From Fragilaria crotonensis (taxonomy: Eukaryota; Bacillariophyta; Fragilariophyceae; Fragilariales; Fragilariaceae): a stretch of DNA of 64,000 bases. Positions 8,101-18,423 of the stretch are shown piece by piece. Position numbers and translations under genes: made by a program. The notes beneath the pieces were generated by a model. The model searched no databases, was not told where the DNA came from, and saw only the letters and a program-made list of their open reading frames with translations. The stretch spans positions 248,001-312,000 of the forward strand of contig JAKSYS010000881.1 of assembly GCA_022925895.1 (NCBI GenBank), in the 5' to 3' direction. Every line of letters begins with the position of its first letter. Within the stretch, counting starts at the first letter, position 1.

Positions 8101-10152
8101 TTAATCCCGGCTCCGTTGCCAGAATCGTCTTTTTCTGATCTTCAGAACAAAGGCACTGCGTGAGTAAAGTAAACGACAAAATCAGAGGGGAAAGCATTTG
8201 CTTGTCAAACACTTACGGCGCTTCAAAGCTGGTGAAGTCAAGTTTCACACCGGTCGGCAGCGATGAGACAGTTGCAGCAGCAGTTGGCCCACCAAGTCCT
8301 TCCGCGATCTCTGTTTCATCAGTGGATCCTGACACTGACCCATTTCCGATTGGATTTTGGAAACTGTATTTTTCGCTAAGATCAAAGCTCGACCATCGCT
8401 TTTCTTTCCTTTCCCCAGATCGATTCAGTATTGGAGCTTGTGCTGGTCGAGAAAAATGCGAATATGGGTGGGAGGCGCGTGGATCAAGTACCACCGAAGG
8501 GGCAGACGGTTCGATCACCTTCAAAATCCCAGAGTTGGAAGAAAGTTTCTCAATCGCCCAGTCAGGGGCGGCAGTTATAGATTCGCTCGATCCCTCACGC
8601 ATCTGAGACTGCATGCGTGTGAGACTCGTGCAACCAGGCAAGATTGGTGAACGATAGATGGATGGGCTGCACTTACCAGAATGTCCACCAGTCTTACTGA
8701 TTCCTGAATATCCCGGTCGCTCGCACCCACGTCGACCTCGTCAACTATGCTGCGAGGACCGAAGATTTGTTCAAAGACAACCCTTGCGCGATCCACAAAT
8801 GGGTCTTTGATTTCAAGGACTGACTGTGATGCAGGTGGTGTCGATTCCGAACTTTCTCCAAAGTCTCCGAATCCATCGCTGTTTTGATCTGTTGGCAGCG
8901 GCGGTGTCACTTCGGCCGTTTCAACGGCTTCGTTGAAATCCCCGAAATCATCAAAATCGTCATCCGGAGAAGTGACTAATGAGGATGCAACATTTTCTTG
9001 AGTCCCAATATTTGCTGCATGATCAGGAACTGGTGACGGTTCCGGAACAGCCCCAGCAGGGCTTGGTACCTTGAATCCATCGCTGTTCTGATCAGAATTC
9101 AGCTGTGGTGTCACTTCCGCCGTCTCGACGGCTTCATTGAAATCACCGAAATCACCAAAATCGTCGTCATCCGGAAAAGTGTCTGATGGTGATGCACCCT
9201 CATCTGGAGTCACAACATTATCAGCATCATGAGCAGCTGGCGACGGTTCTGGAACTGCAACTGCCGCAAGCCTTGGTGCCTCGAATCCATCGATGTTTTG
9301 ATCAGTTTCCAGCGGATGTGGCTCGTCGGCTGTCTCGACGGCATCGTTGAAATCGCCAAAATCGTCGTCATCCGGAAAATCGTCTGATGGTGATGCAACC
9401 TCATCTTGAGTCCCAACATTCTTAGCATCATGAGCAATTGGCGACGGTTCCGGAATTGTAACCTCAGCAGGGCTTGGCGGTTCGAATGCATGGCGGTTTT
9501 GATCAGTTTCCAGCGCAGGTGGCTCTTCGGCTGTCTCGAAGGCGTCGTTAAAATCACCAAAATCGTCGTCATCCGGAAAAGTGTCTGATGGTGGTGCAAC
9601 TTCATCTTGAGTCCCAACATTTGCAGGATCATCAACAACTGGTGACGGTTCTGGAGGTGCAACCGCAGGGCTTGGTGCCTCATCAAAGTCTCCGAAGCTA
9701 TCATCAGCTTCTGTCGGTGGATCTTCGTCCATAAAAGCCTCCAAAGTACTTGGAGCCTCGCCAAAGTCTCCAAAGTCAACGTCTGTATCAGAAATCGTCG
9801 GCGCTGATTCTGCCATCACTGGAGTGAATTCTCCAAAGCCGAGCAGTTCGTGATCCTCGGTACGAGGAGGTGGGGGGTCGACGGCGAGCTCATTGACGGT
9901 AATGTCGAGGGCATCATTCGTCGGTATCGCATCCTGCAGACCGCCACCAAACAGGTGTTGGTCCAACTCTTGCGCTGGGGTTGCTTGCAATGCAGCGAAA
10001 GGATCATCGGCAATGACCGGAGTCGCTTGTGCTCCACCACCGTTAGCGACTGCTTGCTTCACCCCAGTTTCCGAGTCCTGGTTGGTTGGAGGAGCCTCGC
10101 AATCCTCCGTGGCAGAGGCATGTTCGCCGTCGCTTTCCTGGCCGTTGCTCAT
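8101..10152 (-). CDS. DFGDF-repeat protein, probable clathrin-adaptor accessory (aftiphilin-like)
   Basis: Exon 1 is 10152-8677. A GTAAGT donor and CAG acceptor (intron 8609-8676) lead in phase 0 to exon 2, 8608-8217. A second likely intron (8156-8216) leads to a short last exon ending at 8101, giving about 640 residues; if it is retained, the protein ends at the TAA at 8213. The N-terminal two thirds is acidic and disordered, with about seven FGDF-type motifs and four to five imperfect repeats of roughly 70 residues. In each, a DDDDFGDF core is followed by ETAE and DQN. Such motifs bind the ear domains of AP-1/GGA adaptors in aftiphilin and yeast Laa2. The short third exon and a folded C-terminus are unproven. 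Confidence 0.6.
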
Positions 10153-10733
10153 TGCCGTGGGATAGAGGCGGCAGGGAATGGGCGAAGATCAACACATTCC
10201 ATCTGTTAGTTTTTTCAGATATACCACACTGGTACGTGCAGTACGCATTGGGGCCAATGTCAGCGTCCAAGCAAGCCATCCTCTACTGGTAGTAGGTACT
10301 GTACGGCTGTGCTATTTGATTACTGTAGCGCTAGAATGACTTGTCGCCCTGTCCGTCACACCTAGGTTAGATTTGCACATCCACTCCCCAGTGTGTATTG
10401 AAGTGGACAACACTTGTCAGGTTTTCGAGTTCGGAGGTGATCGTGTCAGGGTCCAGAGGGGTGCGGCAAAAAATGAGAACCTCGTTGGGGTTCTGTTGCC
10501 GAATGAGGGAAAGTATTGAGCTGTCTGGGAATAGGTATTCCCAATTCGTCATACCTTCCAACGACAATAGAGACCATCCAACTGCAACAATTCCTTTACC
10601 TCACCAACACTTCCTTTCAGCGTCAAATGATGTATCGTCCTGTCCCGACTCCCATCAAACCCTGTCAAACGAGTTCACGTCGAGCTGCAGGAGAATTACC
10701 CATCGGTTGGAATTCCTCCAGTGAGTTAGTTGC
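10153..10733. other. Intergenic with a possible degenerate minus-strand ORF
   Basis: A minus-strand frame of about 66 codons ends at 10367 (NWEYLFPDSSILSLIRQQ is its most protein-like part). Read upstream, it continues to about 10735 interrupted by two TGA codons. The composition looks coding, but no family is recognised and the start is unclear. The remainder contains short palindromes and a TACTGTAG-type word cluster near 10290-10330. Confidence 0.35.
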
Positions 10734-10768
10734 ATGACGGTCAATCGATTTCGCTGCTTTTTCCTTTT

Positions 10769-11986
10769 ATGTTATGCTCTAATCGTACCTTCTGCCATGA
10801 TTGTGCTTTCGTCGTTTCTTCATCATGCACTCATCACTCACTCTCACTCACCTCCATCCTTTGGTCCACATTTCGATGCCGCTCTGTCTCACCAGAAACA
10901 CCGTCATCCAACACCAAATGGCGCACTTGGAAGAGTCCTCATCATGAAGAGGATCCGGTAAGCAGCAGCAAGAACAATAACAGTGATGACGACGACTGCA
11001 AGTCAACTCCAACTATTTCGACGACAGCAGACTCTCCCGTGTCTCATCATCCAAGGTCTCCATCGCCGAAAAACCCATCAATTACTGGTACTAGTCCCAA
11101 ATGTGTGCTTCTTCGAGATACACCAAGTCCTCACGTGTCTAGTGCTTCGGTTGTTGCAAATCGACAAGAGGATTCACAATTTCATCAACCGCAGGAGCAA
11201 CAAAAGCCAAACCAACAATCATCATCATCATCCCCCTCTCCTCAGTCAGCACTACCGGCAGTAAATGCATCCGACAAAGTGACGACGGAGCGACACACAA
11301 TTGCTACCACATTCCGAAATGATCAGGATGAAGCACACCACCCTCCAGTGACAACGACGACGTCGACGCCTGCAGCCTCCAATCGTATCAAGTTCTGCGA
11401 CGGAAACAGCAACCCGACAATGACGGTTAATTCGACCCACGACGAACAAGCTTTTGCGTCGCTGCAGCAGAACAACGACAACACCAATCCCGCAAGTTCC
11501 CCACTAGGAAACAATGATCATGACGATGATAATGATGATGATTTAGACGATATCGAAAAGGAACGCCGCCGCCAAGCACGTGCTCTCGAACAGCAGCAAC
11601 GTATTCTGCGTCAAGTTCAAGCCCTCCGTGAACTCAAACGCAACAAGAACCAGAACAAGCATCATCAGAAAGCGCAGCCGGCACATGTCTTGACTCGCGA
11701 CGAGATCGCATCCAATCCCCCATCCACTGAGAAATCAAATCCCACGGCCGAACCAACTACGACAGCCGCTGCTACGAATCGTGACAATAAATCCAAAGTC
11801 CGTTCCAGCCATGACTATGTCGACTCCCACCGTCACGACCATGATGCAACGCGCGCAGGATCGATGCGAGCAGTGCATCGACCGGATCGACCTCCTCGTA
11901 CCAAGGGATTGCTATACCAACGCCAGGCAAACGGTTCGTTGGTGCTGATCGATCGACCCAATGGTCGACAATCCCATTTGAACTAA
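10769..11986 (+). CDS. Low-complexity protein with basic coiled coil, function unknown
   Basis: An open frame of about 405 codons from ATG 10769. The bulk is Ser/Thr/Gln/Asn-rich and disordered with poly-Asp runs. A charged helix (DDIEKERRRQARALEQQQ and on to LRELKRNK) lies near residues 255-300, and an ordered-looking end (TKGLLYQRQANGSLVLIDRP) completes it. No family recognised. The start is uncertain. An ATG at 10734 in another frame begins a hydrophobic signal-like segment (CFFLLCYALIVPSAMIV) and runs about 75 codons, so the true gene may start there and reach the main frame through an intron or a missed base. The biased C-terminal composition is consistent with coding. Confidence 0.5.
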   Translation: MLCSNRTFCHDCAFVVSSSCTHHSLSLTSILWSTFRCRSVSPETPSSNTKWRTWKSPHHEEDPVSSSKNNNSDDDDCKSTPTISTTADSPVSHHPRSPSPKNPSITGTSPKCVLLRDTPSPHVSSASVVANRQEDSQFHQPQEQQKPNQQSSSSSPSPQSALPAVNASDKVTTERHTIATTFRNDQDEAHHPPVTTTTSTPAASNRIKFCDGNSNPTMTVNSTHDEQAFASLQQNNDNTNPASSPLGNNDHDDDNDDDLDDIEKERRRQARALEQQQRILRQVQALRELKRNKNQNKHHQKAQPAHVLTRDEIASNPPSTEKSNPTAEPTTTAAATNRDNKSKVRSSHDYVDSHRHDHDATRAGSMRAVHRPDRPPRTKGLLYQRQANGSLVLIDRPNGRQSHLN

Positions 11987-12421
11987 ATAGAAGACAAGCG
12001 GCAGGATCAAGAACGAACTCGAAACAATGGAAGTGAAGAAAGAATGAGATATCTCAATGCGGATATCTCTGTATTATACTGCTTCCAATGTTTCAATCCT
12101 ACACCTATTCAGAGTGATTCATCGAACATCAAACGAGTTTGTCCTATGTTGAGGCACCAGTCGCATAGTCACCAACCCGAATAACAATCATAGCTAAGCC
12201 CATAAAACGCTCACATCATGTGCACCTTCCTAAAACTATACTTAATGCATTTTCTAATGTATGTAGCGTTGCGCTGCACCACCACTATTTCGTATCCGTC
12301 AGCAACAGCAACAACGAAAACAACAGCAGTACACACTCAGGTGTCTCGCTTCGTTCGTTCCAAAATGACGATCTTGGGTCAGTGACTTGTAGTAGTAGTG
12401 ATAACAAGTCCCAACGTTTAT
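11987..12421. other. Intergenic, nothing recognised
   Basis: Shared 3' flank of two convergent genes. It holds a CAACAGCAACAACG simple repeat near 12300 and no credible frame. Confidence 0.5.
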
Positions 12422-12926
12422 TTAGCGATACCTGTAGGTAATCCTCCCGCGGGTGAGATCGTAGGGACTGAGTTCAATGGTCACCTTGTCGCCCACCAGA
12501 ATCTTGACAAAGTTTTTCGAATCTTGCCACTAATGGTGGCCAAGACGGGTGCTTGTGTATCGGAGGCACCGTCAATGACACATCGGAACATGGCGTTGGG
12601 AGACTCTCCAGAACGACACCTTCAATTTCAATCACATCATCCTTGACTTTCTTGACACGCTCCGTTTTGTTCTTTCTGTCGTTGCCAGTTTCTCGAGCTT
12701 CTTTCTTTCGAATAAAATGAGATTTGATACTGGTGATGATGATGATGATACTGCTGCTGATGCTGTCAGGAATATGACATGTGGTTGTTGATTTTGACCG
12801 AGGACATGATGAGGCGCCCGTGCGGATTGGGAAGGACAGAAAACCCGTGTACTGGGTGCCGAAGAACGAAAGGGCAATCAGAGCGACACTACAGAGAAGC
12901 AGAAGGGTCGTCATCGTTTTCATCAT
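12422..12926 (-). CDS. infA: Plastid translation initiation factor IF-1, nuclear-encoded, two frame breaks
   Basis: The frame opens at 12926 with a hydrophobic signal peptide ([17 protein letters not shown]) whose likely cleavage precedes Phe, then a basic Ser/Thr-rich transit-like stretch. The mature IF-1 S1/OB fold follows: [17 protein letters not shown], then in a second frame [10 protein letters not shown] and [11 protein letters not shown], and in a third frame [20 protein letters not shown] and RGRITYRYR to the stop at 12422. The breaks lie at a GGG run (12598-12600) and a TTTTT run (12513-12517, plus strand). Each needs one extra base, and the restored length is 168 residues. IF-1 binds the 30S A site during initiation. 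In many algae infA is still plastid-encoded; here it sits among nuclear genes. Confidence 0.8.
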
Positions 12927-13733
12927 GGTATTTTGATCGGCGTGGCTATAAACTTTGGACCCGATGCTGTTCCGCTGTCCGTCGCCTATTATAATGGATT
13001 AGTGAAATACAGTTGATGGATTTACGTTCAACTGAAAGAAGAAGTCTCGCGGTCGTAGAGCTTGATGAAACCAATTCCAATATTGGTGGGCTCCCAGTGA
13101 AGTGACGTTTCTGAAAGTGAGTTATTGATGATTAAGCCCGATTCTCGTAGAATATACGGCTAACGCTAACCGAGATAACTACAATTGGCTGCGTACAGAC
13201 TGACAGGCGGCAAACTTCTTTTTGACTGTTCCTTGTTCCTCAGCACATCAGCGAACACTGAAAACTTCAGCGTGGGACGTTGAACATGAAGAATGAGGGA
13301 ACTCTGGCTGGTACTACAGTAGAGTATGAATACCGGTAGTGCTACCGGTAGTATGTGGGCCTACTAGTAGAGCCCGTGTGCATCGACTTCTGCAACCTCT
13401 GTGCACAGCCAGAAGCATAGCTTTAGTACTCTATGCTGATATGAGGACTTGGAAACCGAAATGATGGTTGAGTCTAAGATAATGAAGTCTCTACTACTAG
13501 TGTCCTATGCTTAGTCCTAATCTATAATCCGTAGTATGCAGTTTAATGTCAACAATGGTTTAATCTCCCAGGCTGCAGACGTTCATCTCTGGTATACTCA
13601 GTACTCCGAATGCTGGAATGGAGCAAGGGTATGCACCAACATCACGAACTCGAGGTCAAGATCTCAGCGGCGATCAAGCGGGAAAATGGAATACGCCGCG
13701 GCGGTCTGCATGGTTCGACTTGTGGCCTGTCTT
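12927..13733. other. Intergenic with palindromic GTAC/CCGGTA words
   Basis: Promoter side of the IF-1 gene and 3' flank of the PPR gene. About 13310-13380 contains TACTACAGTAGAGTA and TACCGGTAGTGCTACCGG-type near-palindromes. No gene seen; frames here are antisense shadows of the PPR gene. Confidence 0.5.
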
Positions 13734-15922
13734 TCAAGCGAGCAAGCAAACTGGGATCTCGCCCTCGATGAACTCAATCATCTTTCTCCCATTCCTAAAA
13801 TCTTCATGGTACCAGTCAAACACCCTCGCCATGGCCGCAAACAGTCGTTCATCCTGACGAGGCAGAAGTTTCATCATACTCATGACGTAGATATAATTCT
13901 GTTCCTCGGGCCTGGCGCTTTCTGATTCTCGCATCTCCTCCAGAGTTTGCAACATGGCGCGAAGGATTTGACCTTGTGCGTGAAGGCCGACTCCATTCAT
14001 AATGGCAGTTCGGTATCCCTTGAGGAGGGCACTGTACGCGACCGTGGTAGGTCGTGCCACAGTATTGCCATTGGCGAACGCTTGTTTCATTCTCTCCAGA
14101 ACCGTTTTTGCTCGGGCGAAACTTCCCACCCCTGGTTGGGTGGCCCAAATTCCAATACACGTGCAATAACTTATATCAGTGGGTCTCATGTGAACATCGC
14201 CGTTATGGAAAGCCTCCTCCATTTCGGTGAGGAGAGCTTCTGAATTGACTGCTCGGTCGGGATGATTTGAATTACCAGCACGCTTCATCATGACATTGTA
14301 GGTCTGTGCATTTGCGCGCACATCACTGTTTCCCAATTTCGCATTATTCTTTAGCATGGAGAAAATCTCCTGAACTTTGCTCTCTATTGCGTCCGACGAG
14401 TCAGATACCAGAGTGTTGAGGTAAGTGTTGTAGGTGAGGGTGTGCGGATGAATATCTGGATCGTCCGAACTGATCATTTCGTCAAGGAGATCGCTCGCCA
14501 CAATGGTGTGTTCCCCATTCCGGCTTGGTAAGGCGGATAAAACAATTGTGTAGGTCCAACGGTTCGGCTGTGCATAGGGTGGTTTGTTCTTCATTTGCTC
14601 CAGAATTCCCAGCACCGCCTCCACCAAGACCTTGCCACGAGAATTACGTTTCCAGACTGTCAGAAGGCTATTATAGACTGCTGTCGTTGGAGCAAGATCG
14701 GCTCCCGTACTGTGTAGTCCCTCCATTAGCGATATCATGGCCATTGCTTTTTGCGGTGCTTCCTTGTCGAGGACCTAGACATTGCATGTAGCGCCGCCGT
14801 GAAGGTCACGACCGTTGGCGCCACATGGTAGCCTTCCACTTGTCGTTGCAACAGTCGATCTAGGACAGCCATTGCTCGTTCAGGTGTCTGGCTTTTGCTA
14901 TAACAATCAATGACGGATGTGTAGAGTAAGCATCCGGACGTATTTGCAGTCCCTCAGTCTCCGCCATTTCTTCCATCCAGTCAAGGACTTTTCTGCGTCG
15001 TGTGCAGCCTTCGCGCGCGGACTGTATGAGTAGGCATTGAGCAAGGTATTGAACGATATAATGTCGGGTTGCACAGAAGAGCGCTTCTCTTGGTACCTCG
15101 ACGTCATTCGAAGGAGCGTCTTGCGCGCCATAATGTCTTCTCCTGCCTTGGCACACGCGTGAAGGACCGAGTTGTAGCTTATTGCATTGGGAGCCATCCT
15201 AGTTTCGCCGGAGTCTTCGGCTTGAATCATGGTTTCGAGAAGCGCCGTTGCATCTCGAGCATTCCCTTGGCGCCCATCAAGGCGATTCTGGCGTTACAGC
15301 TGGTTGTGTTCGGTTGGCAAATATCATCCCGATGCAGTTGAAGCAGTTGCGCCTCAAGGCTTCTGCCCTTCTCAGATGATGCATCGAATCGTCGAACCGT
15401 CCGACTTTTTCCAACAGAGCATAGATCACTTGAGCAAAGATGCTGTTGATGATATCCTTTTCGTCCGAATCCAGATTTTTAAGCATGACATGATGGGACA
15501 ATAATTCCTGGACTAGATTAATTGCTTCATCTAGCGTGTCCTCATTGGATGACTTTAGCCAAGCTTCGATCGCCTGTAGGATGTGAGAGTTTTTCCTTTG
15601 GAACAGGGCATGCGTGACGAGATGTCTTAACTTCGTAACTTACCATCGCATAGATTCTCGGTGATAACGTAGGCTCATATTCTCTTAATTTTTTCAGCAT
15701 CGTATTCACCATTGGCCCTGATTCCTTCGATGCATCATCGATTAGCAGGAGCATGAGCTCAGGCACTTTTTGAAGGACGATGCGTGGATCGATCGATTGG
15801 GCTTCGGCTTTTGCCAGGAATTGCTCTACTTGCTCGGTCGCATACACTCGTCCATTTTTAGTTGAAAACCATAATCGAGCTGATGCAAGCGATTGAGGGA
15901 AAGAACGTCGAAATCGGTACAT
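13734..15922 (-). CDS. Pentatricopeptide-repeat (PPR) protein, organellar, five frame breaks
   Basis: The start ATG at 15922 opens a mitochondrial-type presequence (MYRFRRSFPQSLASARLWFS). Exon 1 ends at 15644, and a 70-bp GTAAGT...CAG intron (15574-15643) leads to exon 2. PPR signatures follow in several frames: NAISYNSVLHACAKAG, PDIISFNTLLNAYS, VIDCYSKSQTPERAM, TVVTFTAALHAMS, TAVYNSLLTVW, RWTYTIVLSAL, TLTYNTYLNTL and TVAYSALLKGY. Frame breaks fall near 15358, 15273, 14986, 14924 and 14760. At each, adding one base restores the repeat register, and the total becomes about 707 residues. PPR proteins bind organellar RNA for processing or translation. Five breaks could mean a decaying gene, but the homopolymer context favours sequence error. 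Confidence 0.75.
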
Positions 15923-16542
15923 TCTGAGGAGAACGGAGTCCACTCGCCATGGTTCAACCTCGTCAAGTGAAGTGTGGCACGAGTAAGGACAACTTTTTCG
16001 TTGGAAAGTGTCAATGCGTTATCCTGTACCCTAAAACACTTCAGTTACAGTGCCGGTAGCGGTAGTGACAGATACTCGATTACTACCGTAGTACCGGAAG
16101 GCCATGTTGTCCTCTTTCCCTCCGATGCTCGAGTGAATTGTGCAACTGGCTCACGCAACTAGCTGCAGATGCTAAAGTACTCCACGAACGCTAAGTGCGT
16201 GGTGGCTGTACAGTACAAGTAGTGTTCTAATCCACGAGCATCACGGGGGATATATGATTGGACAGAGTAAATAGTGGTCTACGAATGATCCAGATTTCCC
16301 TGACCTTCCTCCAAAGGTCTTCCACAGTTGCTGCCGAGCGTATTTAATATTATGTACGTCGGGCCGTCCAAGATCAGCAGCCGGTCAATTTATAGTCGAA
16401 GGTCCCCCGTCACCGGTCGTGAAGTCGAAAGCTACCTAGCATCTTTTCGCATAAAATTCTGATCGGGGAATCAAACCCTTTTCCTTCTACATAGAAATTT
16501 CAAATGCGCTTCATATGGGCAACCTCCGCGACTGTTGTACAC
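15923..16542. other. Intergenic, nothing recognised
   Basis: 5' flank of the PPR gene and 3' flank of the TatB-like gene. Short TACCGGTA/GTAGTACCGG words occur near 16050-16100. No RNA gene or frame can be supported. Confidence 0.5.
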
Positions 16543-16967
16543 TCATTCATCGTCTGGAACGGGCTCCATTTTCTTGGCCTTGGACGACCTAGCATTTGTT
16601 TCGCCTTCTTCTAGTCCCTTCTTGAACTCTTCAGGTACGTCTCGGAGCTCATTCTTGAGTTCGCCCGCCACTTGGCCGGAGGCGCGCACCATCTCGAAAT
16701 TTTCTCCGGTCCGACGACAAGCAGGCCGGCCACCAGAATGACTGCAATTTCAGGTAGTCCAAGACCAAATAGGCCCGCAGTTTGTACGTTGGCCACAGAT
16801 TTGCGTTGGTTTTGCACTGATTGAGGGAGAAACGCACGGCCGCTGCCTCCAAATGGAGTTCGGATTCCTCTACCCGTGGATGGGAATGCGGCCTGGGTGT
16901 ACGGCGAGATGAAGGCTGACACAACGGTGACTCCGACAACAACTGTGACAAGCTGTAGTAGTTTCAT
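16543..16967 (-). CDS. TatA/TatB-like thylakoid translocase subunit, plastid, one frame break
   Basis: ATG 16967 starts a signal peptide ([19 protein letters not shown]) with Phe at the predicted cleavage site, then a basic plastid transit segment. The mature part has the Tat hallmark: [20 protein letters not shown], one short membrane helix, then the conserved GPEK hinge. The frame breaks just after GPEK (about 16696-16704, plus strand). Restoring one base continues as an amphipathic helix ([17 protein letters not shown]) and an acidic tail ending at 16543, for 141 residues. Tat proteins move folded, twin-arginine substrates across the thylakoid membrane with TatC. A second member lies about 600 bp away on the same strand, so the two probably arose by local duplication or form a TatA/TatB pair. 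Confidence 0.8.
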
Positions 16968-17567
16968 GACGAAGATTGTATATTCAGCAGTTGCACAAGA
17001 ACGGGTGTCGAGGTATGAGGACAGAGTTTGTTTGCAGGTACGGAGTACGGAGTACAAGTTTCAGACTATGATCGAGTGTTGTGTGTTGAGACTTGAGACA
17101 GCCTGAAAGTTGAAATTGAACATGTGTCACTCATTCAGATTTGCGAAGAATAAAATTGGAAACTTGGAAAACAGAAACCCATGATGTGGACGTGTGACAG
17201 CGTTTGACTTTTACCGACGATTGACAGTCAAAATCGACATGAGCATAGTACCTGGTACTCCAGTACTGTGCTCGACGCACTACCGACTACCGATAGCGGT
17301 GCTCATGTCAATGTAAGATACTTGCACCATGTTTGTTCAAGGTCAATCTTCAAGACTAATCATTGCATCAGTCTGCTTCGCAGACCTACTCCGAGTTTGA
17401 AGATGACAGCGTCATTTATAGCTTTACAACTAACCCTACTTATAATGCCTGAAAAAGTTACAACTGCTACTATGAAAGGTCCGATTCACTTTTTTCTGAC
17501 ACCTACATTTGTCCGACTTCGACCTTCGTTTGGTAGCTCTAGAGACGTATTGGAGTTCGACCCGTAC
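16968..17567. other. Intergenic between the two Tat-like genes
   Basis: No frame is credible beyond antisense shadows. It contains GTACCTGGTACTCCAGTACTG-type clustered GTAC words near 17250-17275, and GTACGGAGTACGGAGTAC near 17039, close to the start of the upstream Tat gene. Confidence 0.5.
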
Positions 17568-17987
17568 CTACTCCTTTGTAGCATCTTCAGCAGGCTCTCC
17601 AGTGATTTCCTTCTTGATCGCCCTTGCTTGTTTCTCACCCTCTGCCATACCCGCTTGGAACTCTTTTGGGACCTCCTTCAGTTCACCGGCAATCTTTCCA
17701 GCATCCTTTCCGAGTTCCGCCAACTTTTGTGGCCCAAGAAGGAAAGCAGCCGCGATCGCAATCACAACAAGCTCGGGGGCACCCAGCCCAAAGAGACCCA
17801 TCGTCTGAACGGAAGCCATTGACTTGCGTTGTCGTTGAAGCGCAGGTGGCTGGTAGACGTTCTTGTTGTCTGCAAACGGTGTTGTGGATGCAATTACAGA
17901 GCGGCCAGTGCCGACAAGGGCACTAGGTGGGGCGAAGGCCGAAGCGGCAGCGACTAGGAGAGTGAAGAGAGTGATGAGTCTCTGCAT
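17568..17987 (-). CDS. TatA-like thylakoid translocase subunit, plastid
   Basis: An intact 139-residue frame. The N-terminus (MQRLITLFTLLVAAASAFAP) has a textbook diatom ASAF-AP cleavage motif, so the protein enters the complex plastid. After a transit-like region, the mature protein shows FGLGAPELVVIAIAAAFLLG, the GPQKL hinge and an amphipathic helix (LAELGKDAGKIAGELKEV), then a charged tail. This is the TatA/Hcf106 architecture, used for proton-driven transport of folded proteins into the thylakoid lumen. Middle segments (QRKSxASVQTxGLFGLG) are shared closely with the neighbour at 16.5-17.0 kb. Which of the two serves as TatA and which as TatB cannot be settled by eye. Confidence 0.88.
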   Translation of the reverse strand: MQRLITLFTLLVAAASAFAPPSALVGTGRSVIASTTPFADNKNVYQPPALQRQRKSMASVQTMGLFGLGAPELVVIAIAAAFLLGPQKLAELGKDAGKIAGELKEVPKEFQAGMAEGEKQARAIKKEITGEPAEDATKE

Positions 17988-18423
17988 GATTGATGATCAA
18001 TTCCTTGATTTTTGTCTTGGTGATTGAATGATGGCAACGGTACGGTGGTGACACATTTTGATGAGCGGGTCAGGTCCAGTCCAACGCGAGATGCTCCTCT
18101 ACTACACAAGTACCGGTTGTAGGACGGTGTCAATCCGCCATCAAACTCCACGTTGAAGGATGAATCGTCCCGGATCCCGGATAAGACCGACGACACGAGA
18201 CACGATTTCAAGATGTATGTGTATCTAGTTGAAAGTGCCGATTGGTTTCCGTCTAAATTTGGCGTTCCCACCGGACCCAAACGGTTATGAGTACAATGTT
18301 CCTCCTACCAACAGTTTCTCCGGGGGCGACAAGTAGACCATCGATCTAACTCACATAATGAACCTACATCGTCTTCCTTTCTATTTTTGATTGTGTTCTG
18401 TACAATCAAAAAGCAAACTCACC
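17988..18423. other. Divergent promoter region, Tat-like and Pescadillo genes
   Basis: A 436-bp head-to-head spacer. No recognised element stands out, and the ATG at 18424 has a good context (ACCATGGGC). Confidence 0.5.

Noticed and set aside
8160-8650. Plus-strand frames opposite the 3' part of the DFGDF gene
   Set aside because: The minus-strand reading has splice sites in phase with exon 1; the plus-strand frames have no motif.
13536-14250. Plus-strand frames over the PPR gene
   Set aside because: Antisense shadows; PPR motifs are only on the minus strand.
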